From: Lachnospiraceae bacterium UBA2864 | GTDB lineage: Bacteria > Bacillota > Clostridia > Lachnospirales > Lachnospiraceae | Assembly: GCA_002350525.1 (NCBI GenBank) | Contig: DEFA01000036.1 | Span: 93,793-157,792 of the forward strand | Direction: 5' to 3' | DNA: 64,000 bases | Shown: piece after piece, positions 34,106-42,817 of the stretch | How positions within the stretch are numbered: the first letter of the stretch is position 1 | Layout: the number at the start of each line of letters is the position of its first letter | Position numbers and translations under genes: made by a program | Notes under the pieces: generated by a model | Seen by the model: the letters and a program-made list of their open reading frames with translations, nothing else | The model's database searches: none | What the model was told of the DNA's origin: nothing

Positions 34106-34834
34106 ATGTGTGAATTGCTTAGTATTAAATCTTTAAAAGGCTGGTATACTGAGGGGAAGAATGTTCTTAAAGGACTTGATCTTTCACTCGAGAAAAACAG
34201 TGTTATAGGTCTTATAGGACTTAACGGCGCCGGAAAGACAACACTGATGAATATTATATGTGATCTTCATAAGGGCTATGACACAGACGAAATCAAAATG
34301 AACGGTAATATTGTCGGATTTAAAGATAAAGATTTTAAGAAGAGCAGATATATTGTGTTTTCTGAAGATGAGTCCTTCGGATATTTTACATTTGATGAAT
34401 ATCTGGCTTATGTTTTCAAAGCGTATAAGAAGAAGGCTGATGCAGAACTTGTAAAAGAACTTGTATCGCGTTTCGGTTTTGAAGAGCACAGACCTAAGCT
34501 TATAAAGGACCTTTCTCTCGGGAACCGCCGTAAGGCTTATCTTATAACGGGATTTGCATTAAGGCCGGAACTTCTTCTTTTGGATGAGCCGGTTAACGGT
34601 CTTGATTTTAACAGTACTGAAACTCTTTATTCACTTATCAGCGGATATAAGAAGTACGGAACGGTTCTCTTTTCGTCACACATTCTCGAAAGCGTGACTC
34701 TTACTTCGGATAAGGTCCTTGTGCTTGAAGATGGTGTTATATCCAAGGTTTATAACGGAAAAGATATTACATCCGAAAATATAAGAGCATCGCTTGAAAC
34801 AGATGCAGCAGACATTGATTCGGGGGATAAGTGA
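34106..34834 (+). CDS. ABC exporter ATP-binding protein
   Basis: A 242-residue ATPase with Walker A GLNGAGKTT, signature LSLGNRRKA, Walker B LLLLDEPVNGLD and switch His in SSHILE. GGGAGA precedes ATG 34106, which rules out the upstream GTG. The permease gene starts one base after its stop. Confidence 0.92.
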   Translation: MCELLSIKSLKGWYTEGKNVLKGLDLSLEKNSVIGLIGLNGAGKTTLMNIICDLHKGYDTDEIKMNGNIVGFKDKDFKKSRYIVFSEDESFGYFTFDEYLAYVFKAYKKKADAELVKELVSRFGFEEHRPKLIKDLSLGNRRKAYLITGFALRPELLLLDEPVNGLDFNSTETLYSLISGYKKYGTVLFSSHILESVTLTSDKVLVLEDGVISKVYNGKDITSENIRASLETDAADIDSGDK

Positions 34835-34835
34835 A

Positions 34836-35987
34836 ATGTATGAGATCTTATCAAGAAAACTGTTAGGTGAACGTTATAGAAGCGTTATAAAAAGCATAAT
34901 TATTGCCGGAATACTCGCGGGTGGTCTCTCGGGAATAGATGTAAAACTGAATTTAGCTCAGAGTGTTCTTATAATTACAGTAATATTTATGTCGGGTACA
35001 ATAGTGATACAGACAGCATCATCAAAGGATAACGCAAAATGTCTTAAGGGACTTTTTGCTATGCCTTATGATGAGAAGCGTACACTTTTCGAATATGTTG
35101 CGGTTATAGGATTATATACGCTGTTTACGAAAACAATACTTATACTGGGACTTCTTTTTGCATTTACTAAGCTGACACCGTATGACGGGATTAAAATGTT
35201 TCTCGCCTTTTTATATGCGCTGTTCGGAGGAATGTGCTTCTATGCATATAGAAAAAAGATTCCCGTGATATCGGTAATTCTTCTTATAGGTGCTGCAGCC
35301 GTTTCTTTTTTGCTTCCAAAGGGGATTTTTACATATATCGGACTTGCTGCTGCAGATATTATTGTGGTGCTCCTGTTTATGTTCTGTAAAATGGATGATT
35401 TCAGGGTGGATGAGTCGTCTGTGAAAATACGTACGGTTTCTGAAAAGAATACGGGTGTTAAGACTCCGGGATTTCTTATGCTCAGGTATCTTTTCAGATA
35501 TCTTGTAGTTAATAAGGGGATATTTATCAATTCTCTTATAATAATTGCATTTGCCGTTTTTTTCTCATGGAACGGCGAAAAGTCGGGTTTTCCTATGGCA
35601 GTCGGTATGGCCATGGGACTTATATCTATCGGTTCTCAGATATCAACTGTTGTAAGTTCGAACAGACATCTTAAAGGTAAGATCGAATCTATGCCGGATA
35701 AGGTGAGGAGTTTTTATGCGCCTTATGCTGTGTTCTTATTTTGCTTTTTTCTTGTAAACTATGCGTTGTTCTTAACTGCCTATTTTATTATAAAAGGTGA
35801 GATAATTCTGAAAGCTGTCATACTGGCACCTGTTTTTGCCGCAGAATGTGCGATCGGATATGCATTTCTGGAAGACAGATTTACACTTACCAATTGGAAG
35901 GCCGAACCGGATCTGTATCATCATCCGAGAAAATATATAGTGCCGGCTATTATATTATTGGAGGCAGCCCTTCTTTTTATGATATAA
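34836..35987 (+). CDS. ABC exporter membrane subunit
   Basis: A 383-residue protein with about ten membrane segments and no soluble domain. Its ATG follows GGGGG within the end of the ATPase gene, and an earlier in-frame ATG inside that gene has no ribosome binding site. It forms the channel for the preceding ATPase. The substrate is unknown. Confidence 0.75.
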   Translation: MYEILSRKLLGERYRSVIKSIIIAGILAGGLSGIDVKLNLAQSVLIITVIFMSGTIVIQTASSKDNAKCLKGLFAMPYDEKRTLFEYVAVIGLYTLFTKTILILGLLFAFTKLTPYDGIKMFLAFLYALFGGMCFYAYRKKIPVISVILLIGAAAVSFLLPKGIFTYIGLAAADIIVVLLFMFCKMDDFRVDESSVKIRTVSEKNTGVKTPGFLMLRYLFRYLVVNKGIFINSLIIIAFAVFFSWNGEKSGFPMAVGMAMGLISIGSQISTVVSSNRHLKGKIESMPDKVRSFYAPYAVFLFCFFLVNYALFLTAYFIIKGEIILKAVILAPVFAAECAIGYAFLEDRFTLTNWKAEPDLYHHPRKYIVPAIILLEAALLFMI

Positions 35988-36024
35988 TATTTTCGTTGCC
36001 GTAATTATGGTTTAGGGGGACGAG

Positions 36025-37026
36025 ATGGAATCATTCGAATTTAGATTACTGCTAATTATAGGTGCCATAATCGGTATGATCATAGCGGCATATATCGGAA
36101 GTCTGATCAATATGATCGTCGGAAAGATAATGCGAATGCATCTGATAAAGATTTCGCTACTGATATGGGAAGGCAGGAGATCGACTCCGTACGAGAAGTT
36201 TAACTGGTCCAGAAGAAATTTCGCATTATTTCCTGTGGTCGGAATGGTAAAAAAACGTTTGTCCGAAAAAGAAGACCTGATCTATACGATAGTCTGTGCT
36301 TTCACGAAAATAATTCTGTTCGGATCGATTCTGCTCTTTTACGGTCTGAATTTTAAAGATGAACTGGAATATTATCCCGTGCCTAATTTTATCATGGGAA
36401 TCATAATCGGAGCATTTATGTTTTCGATGGTTTATCTCGGGATTTTTATATATCTTATGGTGAAACATGCGGATAGAAGACTTATGAGAATTAACAGAGT
36501 GGCAATTGACAGACTGTGGGACGGTGCGTCATTTGCTGAACTTGATATAGATCCGTCATATGCCGATGACCCGAAGATCACCAGAAACATTCGGGCTGTC
36601 CATTACAGCCTTTGCTTTGCAAAAGCAATGGAGACAGGTGATTACGAGAGTATCGGAAGAGTTCTGCAGGTGGTCGACGGTATGCTTTATATAAATAACA
36701 CTTACGTTTCACCGGAAATTTATACCGGAAATTATTATCAGATTCTCTTTTATTCCACTTATATAAATCCAAACATTCAGAATGCCGTAAAGTTTTATAA
36801 GGTGATCGAAAATCAGCTGAAAACGGATATGGATCCCAACGGCAGAAGAGTTCTGGCTTTCTATCAATATTATATTATGAAAAATCATACACTTGCGGAG
36901 GAAACCGTACGAGAAGCTGAGAATGCTCTTGCAAAATGCGAAGACGGTTTCTTATGCCGGGCAGAGATCGATATAGAAAGAAAACTGATCACACAATTAA
37001 AACGCAATATGGTTTACGGACAATAG
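36025..37026 (+). CDS. membrane protein of unknown function with cytoplasmic helical domain
   Basis: A 333-residue protein. There are membrane segments near residues 7-30, 90-110 and 120-145. A soluble C-terminal part (150-333) looks like helical repeats, possibly TPR-like (FAKAMETGDYESIGRVLQVV). No family was recognised. The ATG follows GGGGGA. The hydrolase gene begins eight bases after it, so the two form one transcript. Confidence 0.68.
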   Translation: MESFEFRLLLIIGAIIGMIIAAYIGSLINMIVGKIMRMHLIKISLLIWEGRRSTPYEKFNWSRRNFALFPVVGMVKKRLSEKEDLIYTIVCAFTKIILFGSILLFYGLNFKDELEYYPVPNFIMGIIIGAFMFSMVYLGIFIYLMVKHADRRLMRINRVAIDRLWDGASFAELDIDPSYADDPKITRNIRAVHYSLCFAKAMETGDYESIGRVLQVVDGMLYINNTYVSPEIYTGNYYQILFYSTYINPNIQNAVKFYKVIENQLKTDMDPNGRRVLAFYQYYIMKNHTLAEETVREAENALAKCEDGFLCRAEIDIERKLITQLKRNMVYGQ

Positions 37027-37034
37027 GAGAAAAA

Positions 37035-37808
37035 ATGAAAAGCGCTTATTTCAGTATAAACAGACAAGGACTCAGCATAAGATGTAAATTTTACGGGACT
37101 GAAGCCCGTACATATAAACGTGTAGTTATATTCAACCATGGTTTCGGAGGACATAAGGATAACAAGTCCGCGGAAAAGTTTGCTGAGAAGATCCTGAGTA
37201 AATATAAAGATAATGCCGTAGTATCTTTTGACTGGCCGTGCCATGGTGAAGATGCACAGAAGGAACTGTCGCTGGAAAGCTGTGATACATATCTCAGCCT
37301 GGTAATAGATTATGTTAAAACAACTTATTCGGCTGAAACACTTTATTCTTATGCTACAAGTTTCGGCGGATATCTTGTTCTCAAATATATTCATGATCAC
37401 GGGAATCCTTTTGAAGCTGCAGCACTACGATGTGCAGCTGTTAAAATGTATGACGTTATAGACGGTCACATGCTTTCGGACGATGACAGGAGAACTCTTT
37501 CAAAGGGAAAACCTGTCATGCTCGGATTTGACAGAAAAATCAAGATAACAAATGATTTTCTTCAGAGTCTTAAGGATGCGGATCTGTCGGAATATGATTT
37601 TGGTGATGCATCCGATAATATTATATTTATTCAGGGTACAAAAGATGAGGTTGTACCTCCGGAAATGGTATCTCAATTTGCCGATGAAAAGAATATTTTA
37701 TATATTTCGGTTGAGGGTGCAGATCACAGATTTACAGATCCTCTCAAAATGGATCTTGCTATAAAGTATATTTTGGAGTTTTTTGATCTTTCTCGGCAAA
37801 GTTTCTAA
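37035..37808 (+). CDS. alpha/beta hydrolase (esterase-like)
   Basis: A 257-residue soluble hydrolase. The oxyanion region is FNHGFGGHKDN, the nucleophile elbow TSFGGY has the catalytic Ser, and the acid and base are the Asp in QGTKDEVVPPE and His in GADHRFTD. There is no signal peptide. The substrate is unknown. The ATG has AGGAGA just upstream. Confidence 0.85.
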   Translation: MKSAYFSINRQGLSIRCKFYGTEARTYKRVVIFNHGFGGHKDNKSAEKFAEKILSKYKDNAVVSFDWPCHGEDAQKELSLESCDTYLSLVIDYVKTTYSAETLYSYATSFGGYLVLKYIHDHGNPFEAAALRCAAVKMYDVIDGHMLSDDDRRTLSKGKPVMLGFDRKIKITNDFLQSLKDADLSEYDFGDASDNIIFIQGTKDEVVPPEMVSQFADEKNILYISVEGADHRFTDPLKMDLAIKYILEFFDLSRQSF

Positions 37809-37877
37809 AATAAAGCTTCAAAATTGATATTTTTTAACAAATTTTTTTAAATTCCTGTAGGCAAGCCTTGCAAAAAA

Positions 37878-37886
37878 TGGTATAAT
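37878..37886 (+). promoter_or_regulatory. extended -10 promoter of the 77-residue protein gene
   Basis: TGGTATAAT is an extended -10 element about 70 bases before the start. No good -35 is seen. Confidence 0.5.
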
Positions 37887-37957
37887 CATTGTAAATAATT
37901 CACAAACAGAATTATTATATTTTACTAAAAATACAGGTTTGAGAGGAAGGAAAGCGT

Positions 37958-38191
37958 ATGGGAATGTATTTTTGCAAGTCAACATCTGACGGAAAGTCTA
38001 TGACTGCGAAAAATCCGAAAGAAGCAGCAGAAGATTTTGTGGATCAGGCGTTGATGGGTCTTTACAAGTTTAAGCTCAAAAAGGTTACAGCCGGCAAAGC
38101 AAAAGAGGCTCCGGATCTTTCGGTTGTTGTTACCGATTCTTCCAGCGGCAAGGAATACTATTTCCAGTATACGAGCTTGAAGCGTAAGTAA
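37958..38191 (+). CDS. small protein of unknown function
   Basis: A 77-residue soluble protein with a likely beta-rich C-terminal half (DLSVVVTDSSSGKEYYFQY). It has its own promoter, a good ribosome binding site (GAGGAAGG) and a terminator, so it is very probably expressed as a monocistronic gene. No family was recognised. Confidence 0.7.
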   Translation: MGMYFCKSTSDGKSMTAKNPKEAAEDFVDQALMGLYKFKLKKVTAGKAKEAPDLSVVVTDSSSGKEYYFQYTSLKRK

Positions 38192-38200
38192 ATACTGTAA

Positions 38201-38210
38201 AACGTTAAAC
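38201..38210. promoter_or_regulatory. possible LacI-type operator half (AACGTTAAAC)
   Basis: AACGTTAAAC read on the minus strand is GTTTAACGTT. It resembles the GTTTAACGATT copies near the lacI gene at 41529 and 41682, but it lies upstream of a terminator. Confidence 0.25.
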
Positions 38211-38225
38211 TAAATCTATGACATT

Positions 38226-38257
38226 ACGCCCTCGGTATATTACAGAGGGCGTTTTAA
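38226..38257 (+). terminator. intrinsic terminator
   Basis: ACGCCCTC pairs with GAGGGCGT, followed by TTTAAATT. Confidence 0.8.
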
Positions 38258-38279
38258 ATTTCAGGAGTTTTAAGTTCTG

Positions 38280-38314
38280 TAACGATTGATAACCGAAAAG
38301 CTTCTGATTATAAT
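38280..38314 (+). promoter_or_regulatory. promoter with overlapping TAACGATT motif before the beta-helix gene
   Basis: TTGATA at 38286-38291 and TATAAT at 38309-38314 are spaced by exactly 17 bases. The motif TAACGATT at 38280-38287 overlaps the -35 and recurs twice before the lacI gene, suggesting repression by that regulator. Confidence 0.65.
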
Positions 38315-38363
38315 CAATAAGGTTCACGTTGTTTGGGGTTAAGGCGAGAGGAGAAGGTTATAA

Positions 38364-40325
38364 ATGAATGAAATAAATACCCTGGCAGATGGTAAACAGT
38401 TTGATTTTTGGGAGCAGGACGTAACATTTACAAAAGAGTTGTATGTGGACTGCAGCTCACCTGAGGCTTCCGATATGAATGAAGGTTCTAAGGATAAACC
38501 TTTTAAGACAATAGGCGCTGCGGCGAAGGCGGCTGTTCCCGGAACACATGTTCTTATTGCACCCGGAGTTTACAGAGAATTTGTATCTCCTGAGAGAGGC
38601 GGTGACGGCCCGGACAATATGATATGCTATGAGGCGGTTGAAAAAGGAAGCGTAATTATAAAAGCGTCCGAAGTTGTTACTGATTTTGAGGAAAGTACGG
38701 ACTGGAGACGTTGGGGACAGGGAGGACCGTCCGGTTCCGAAGGACTGGATGCTAAAATCTGGTGCCACAGACTTGACCCTGATATGTTCAGGGGATATAA
38801 CCCTTTCTGCGCGGTGAATATCCTGCATGACAGACTGTTCATTGAATATGATAAGACGGATATGACTCCATATCTGAACAGAAGAGGATGTATATTCTGC
38901 GACGGTAAACCTCTTAAACAGGTTCCGCTTTATAATTTTATGAGCCATGAAGACGGCACCTATTGGGTTGAAGCGAACGGTATGGCGGTACATTTCAGAC
39001 TTCCGAATGATGAGGATCCGGCAGATCACAAAATCGAGATCACTGTCAGAGAACAGTGCTTTGCTCCGATCAAGCCGTATCTGTCTTTTATAAAGGTTAA
39101 GGGAATTACCTGCAGTCATGCGGCAATGGGAGCACCGGTTCCGCAGAGAGGTGCGATCTCGGCATACAGAGGTCATCACTGGGTTATCGAGGATTGTACT
39201 ATAGACTGGGCAAATGCAGTCGGAATAGATGTCGGAAACGAATGCTGGCATCATAACCTTGATTTTGAGAAACTTACGGGTTACAGCGTTATAAGAAGAT
39301 GTCATATCAAAGATGCCGGAGTATGCGGAATAGCCGGACTCTTTGCACAGAAGATGCTTGTCGAAGATAACGTTATCGAAGGAACGGGATGGCAGAAGAT
39401 GGAACTTTCCTGGGAAGCTGCGGGGCTCAAGTTCCATAACAGCGTTGACGGATTGATAAGAAGAAATATATTTAAGAGAACCTACAGAGCCGATCATCTG
39501 TGGCTGGACTGCGGTAATGTAAATAACCGTATAACACAGAATCTTTTCCTTGACGGAATTGAGCAGAGAGAGGCTGTATTTATAGAATGTACCAGAGAAG
39601 GCGTAAATCTTATAGATAATAATATCTTCTGGAATGTTGAAGGAAGATATGATAAAAAGGCTGTTCCGAATGAACCGGGTTCATCGGGATGGTATAAACT
39701 TGAAGAGGACGGGATCATTAACGGTTATGCTGTATACGGGGAGGGAACCGATCGCCTGAATATAGTGAATAACCTTATCGGGAAATGCGGGGCTTATGCG
39801 TATTTTGCAAAACCTGTATCTTTCAGACTGGTTCCGGGCGACAGAGGCGGTACATCGAGAGATGCAAAGCTTCTGAACAATATAATATATGACTGCGGCG
39901 TGGGTGCGGTATGTTTTCCAACAAAGGATAATACGGCCGAAGGAAATGCCTACGTAAAGCAGTTAAGGGGCGGAGATCTCAGGATCATGTATCCGGCACC
40001 TGAGGTGTGCCTGGACCTAAAGTCCTGGCGTGAGTTCTACGGCTTTGATATTACTGGCTGTGAAGGCTGGTTTGATATCGAGGTTGATACCGAAAAACTT
40101 ACCCTCAGCCTGAAACCGTTAAATACGATTCCGCCAAGCTTCGGTCCACCGGATTCTAATCGCAAATTCATTTATGATCCGGCTCTTTTGGACGAAGTAG
40201 AAAAGGACGTGAGAATAACACTTGATATTGTCGGAGAGGAAAGGCCCGGGGGAAGAACGATTCCGGGACCGTTTAAGGAACTCGAGTTTTCAAAGGTTTA
40301 TTCCATCGATCCCCGAAATATTTAA
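38364..40325 (+). CDS. right-handed beta-helix glycosidase, GH120 beta-xylosidase-like
   Basis: A 653-residue protein with no signal peptide. It opens with a parallel beta-helix start (KPFKTIGAAAKAAVPGTHVL, then APGVYREFVSP) and continues as a repeated helix with an inserted beta domain. Length and order match GH120 beta-xylosidases, as recalled from the Thermoanaerobacterium XylC enzyme. The recalled catalytic pair has clear counterparts: Asp382 in HLWLDCGN and Glu408 in VFIECTREG. It would act in the cytoplasm on imported oligosaccharides. The next gene starts 20 bases later. An alternative is another beta-helix family such as GH141. Confidence 0.6.
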   Translation: MNEINTLADGKQFDFWEQDVTFTKELYVDCSSPEASDMNEGSKDKPFKTIGAAAKAAVPGTHVLIAPGVYREFVSPERGGDGPDNMICYEAVEKGSVIIKASEVVTDFEESTDWRRWGQGGPSGSEGLDAKIWCHRLDPDMFRGYNPFCAVNILHDRLFIEYDKTDMTPYLNRRGCIFCDGKPLKQVPLYNFMSHEDGTYWVEANGMAVHFRLPNDEDPADHKIEITVREQCFAPIKPYLSFIKVKGITCSHAAMGAPVPQRGAISAYRGHHWVIEDCTIDWANAVGIDVGNECWHHNLDFEKLTGYSVIRRCHIKDAGVCGIAGLFAQKMLVEDNVIEGTGWQKMELSWEAAGLKFHNSVDGLIRRNIFKRTYRADHLWLDCGNVNNRITQNLFLDGIEQREAVFIECTREGVNLIDNNIFWNVEGRYDKKAVPNEPGSSGWYKLEEDGIINGYAVYGEGTDRLNIVNNLIGKCGAYAYFAKPVSFRLVPGDRGGTSRDAKLLNNIIYDCGVGAVCFPTKDNTAEGNAYVKQLRGGDLRIMYPAPEVCLDLKSWREFYGFDITGCEGWFDIEVDTEKLTLSLKPLNTIPPSFGPPDSNRKFIYDPALLDEVEKDVRITLDIVGEERPGGRTIPGPFKELEFSKVYSIDPRNI

Positions 40326-40345
40326 CATAAGGAAGAAGTTGACCG

Positions 40346-41506
40346 ATGATTAAGAAAGAGATTAACGAGATTAAATCACTGTTTGATACTATTCAGGAAT
40401 GCAATATTTTAAGACTTGCGGGATGCTATGTGAACGGTGAGAAAAACAAAGTAAAAACATTTAACGAGAGATTTTCAAATATTCCCGAAGAGGAAATGTA
40501 TAAGTATCTCGAGATATTCAGAAGAACACTTTCGGGTACACCGGGAAAGAATCTTATGGATGCTGCATTTACGCAGGAAAATCCGGGCGATGCGGGAAGA
40601 TCGTTACTTAACAGACTGAAAGATTCCGAACTTAAGGATGAAGATGCACTGGATGTGTTCTATGACAAGGTTATATCTAATTATAACTATGTAGGTAATT
40701 ATCTTATCCTTCTTATATACCAGGCATATGACGTTCCGGGTATGACATCGGACGGTATAGAGATGGATGATGCGTCGGACGAGGTTTATAAATATATCTT
40801 ATGCAGCATCTGTCCGATGAAGCTTACTAAACCGGGACTTGGTTACGATGATGATCTTGGCGAGATACATACAATGAGGCAGATTTTTGCGGTTGAACTT
40901 CCCGAAACGGGCTTTTTATATCCCGCATTTAACGATAGAAGCAGTGATGACGGTTCAATCCTGTATTCATCAAAAAGATCTGATTATCTTCAGGATTCGA
41001 TGCTCGATAAAGTTCTTAATGTATCGATAACACTTCCCGCAAAACAGCAGAAGGAAGGATTTACCGAGTTTGTTACCGAGATTCTGGGTGAAGATACAAG
41101 CTTTGAAACGGTTTTATCCATACATGAAAACCTGAATGAGACGGTTGAAACGAAGAAATCCGAAGCTCAGGGTGAAACGGTTTTCCTTGAAAAACAGGAA
41201 GTTAAAAATGTTTTCGAGAAAAGCGGAGTTCCTGCCGAGAAACTGTCCAGGTTTGATGAAAGGTTCGATGAGCAGTTTTCGGTTAAGGAAGGACCTGCGG
41301 TGAAGGTGGAAGAGAAGCTGTGCGCTGAAAATGTAGCACCGCTCAGAAGCTTTGAAGTGAAGAATGCAAATATGGTTCTGAGGCTTAAAAGCAGAAAGAC
41401 GGATATAATCGGAACCAGGATAATTGACGGAAAGAAGTGTCTTATAATCGAAATGACAGATGACCTGACGGTTAACGGAGTACCGGTGGAAAGAGGGAAT
41501 TTTTAA
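40346..41506 (+). CDS. DUF4317 family protein
   Basis: A 386-residue soluble protein matching the Clostridia-restricted DUF4317 family from its start (KKEINEIKSLFDTIQECNIL and RLAGCYVNGEKNKV). The first 270 residues appear compact; a Glu/Lys-rich tail follows. Function is unknown. It is 20 bases behind the beta-helix glycosidase gene and before the lacI promoter, so it shares the glycosidase transcript. Confidence 0.8.
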   Translation: MIKKEINEIKSLFDTIQECNILRLAGCYVNGEKNKVKTFNERFSNIPEEEMYKYLEIFRRTLSGTPGKNLMDAAFTQENPGDAGRSLLNRLKDSELKDEDALDVFYDKVISNYNYVGNYLILLIYQAYDVPGMTSDGIEMDDASDEVYKYILCSICPMKLTKPGLGYDDDLGEIHTMRQIFAVELPETGFLYPAFNDRSSDDGSILYSSKRSDYLQDSMLDKVLNVSITLPAKQQKEGFTEFVTEILGEDTSFETVLSIHENLNETVETKKSEAQGETVFLEKQEVKNVFEKSGVPAEKLSRFDERFDEQFSVKEGPAVKVEEKLCAENVAPLRSFEVKNANMVLRLKSRKTDIIGTRIIDGKKCLIIEMTDDLTVNGVPVERGNF

Positions 41507-41528
41507 GAAATTAAGAAACATGTGTTCA

Positions 41529-41539
41529 GTTTAACGATT
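41529..41539. promoter_or_regulatory. candidate operator (GTTTAACGATT), distal copy
   Basis: GTTTAACGATT occurs here and again identically at 41682-41692, on either side of the lacI promoter, in an otherwise AT-rich gap. The spacing of 153 bases would allow DNA looping by a LacI-type tetramer or separate dimers. Confidence 0.4.
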
Positions 41540-41644
41540 AACACAAGATTTTATTAAGATTATTAAGAAAAAATTATCTCAAGGTCAAATTGTTCAATTT
41601 GAAGTAAAAAATCAGTCTACAATAGTAAAAAATTATTAAAAATG

Positions 41645-41673
41645 TTGACATCCTATCCTTAATGCATTATAGT
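41645..41673 (+). promoter_or_regulatory. consensus promoter of the lacI-ABC importer operon
   Basis: TTGACA and TATAGT are separated by exactly 17 bases. Transcription would begin near 41680, within the proximal TAACGATT motif. Confidence 0.85.
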
Positions 41674-41681
41674 TTATTCAG

Positions 41682-41692
41682 GTTTAACGATT
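41682..41692. promoter_or_regulatory. candidate operator (GTTTAACGATT), proximal copy
   Basis: It is identical to the copy at 41529 and lies at the expected transcription start, where bound repressor would block initiation. Confidence 0.5.
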
Positions 41693-41724
41693 TACCATTT
41701 TAAACATATGCCTAAGGAGAGATG

Positions 41725-42774
41725 ATGGTAACTCTAAAAGAGATTGCAGAGGCTTGTGGCGTATCACCCACAACCGTTTCCAATGTAATAAATGGTAAAG
41801 CCAAGACTAGCGAAGAGACCAAGCAGAGAATAATGCAGGTTATCGATGAGACGGGTTATAAACCGAATGTCATAGCTCAGGGGCTGAGAAGTAAAAGATC
41901 CAAGACAATTGCCATAATTGCCGAAGACCTTGCTCAGTTTTCTTCCCCGGCTATCATCGAAAGTATTATGGAGACATGTGAACATCAGGATTACAGGGTA
42001 ATTGTTCATAATCTTCGCCTGTATGACAGATGGCAGGATACCTGGTACCGAAGAGAAGATGAGTATTACTCGGTTATCAATCCTGTTCTCAAGGATATTA
42101 AGTCTGCTCAGATTGACGGAGTCATCTATGTTGCGGGGCACGCCAGAGTGATCAAGACGTTTAACAATGATTTTGATCTGCCGGTTGTAATGTGTTATGC
42201 ATTTTCGGAGTCGGTTGATGTTCCTTCCGTAGTAATAGATGATGAGGAAAGTGCTTATCAGATGGTTTCTTATCTGATTGAATGCGGACATAAGAGAATC
42301 GGACTCGTAGGAGGACGAATCGAGAATATCCATACCGCTCAGAGGCTTGTAGGATATCAGAAAGCTATGTTCGAACACGGACTGCTGTTTGATCCTAATC
42401 TGATCTATTACGGTGACTGGTCCAGAAAGTCTGGCTATGAAGGTGCGAGAGCGCTTCTTAAGAAAAATGTTACCGCGCTGTTCGGTATTTCCGATCTTAT
42501 GACAGGCGGTATATATGATTACCTGTATGAGATGAACATTCCGATCGGTAAAGAGATATCGGTTGCGGGATTTGATAATGAAAGCATATCGGCTTTCTTC
42601 AGACCTCAGCTGACAACCACGGAACTGCCGCTCAGATTGATAGGTAAGAAATCAGCGGAACTGCTTCTTCATAAACTTGAAAATGGTGTAGAAGAAGAGT
42701 TACCGGATAAACCGGAGGTTTTCAAAATCCCTTGTGAGATGAGGATAAGAGATTCAGTCCGGAAATTAAAATGA
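41725..42774 (+). CDS. LacI-family transcriptional regulator
   Basis: A 349-residue regulator. The N-terminal HTH reads TLKEIAEACGVSPTTVSNVI and a hinge helix follows. The sugar-binding domain (60-345) has typical stretches CGHKRIGLVGG and SVAGFDNESIS. It probably represses itself, the importer genes behind it and the beta-helix gene at 38364, released by an imported sugar. ATG 41725 is favoured over 41722 on spacing from AAGGAG. Confidence 0.93.
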   Translation: MVTLKEIAEACGVSPTTVSNVINGKAKTSEETKQRIMQVIDETGYKPNVIAQGLRSKRSKTIAIIAEDLAQFSSPAIIESIMETCEHQDYRVIVHNLRLYDRWQDTWYRREDEYYSVINPVLKDIKSAQIDGVIYVAGHARVIKTFNNDFDLPVVMCYAFSESVDVPSVVIDDEESAYQMVSYLIECGHKRIGLVGGRIENIHTAQRLVGYQKAMFEHGLLFDPNLIYYGDWSRKSGYEGARALLKKNVTALFGISDLMTGGIYDYLYEMNIPIGKEISVAGFDNESISAFFRPQLTTTELPLRLIGKKSAELLLHKLENGVEEELPDKPEVFKIPCEMRIRDSVRKLK

Positions 42775-42817
42775 TATATGCTAACCCACATATATATAAA
42801 AGCAAGGAGGCGTAGTG

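Noticed and set aside
38457..39497. A 346-codon open frame on the minus strand under the beta-helix gene
   Set aside because: The plus-strand frame gives a coherent glycosidase-like protein. The minus frame has no ribosome binding site and a composition typical of antisense translation.
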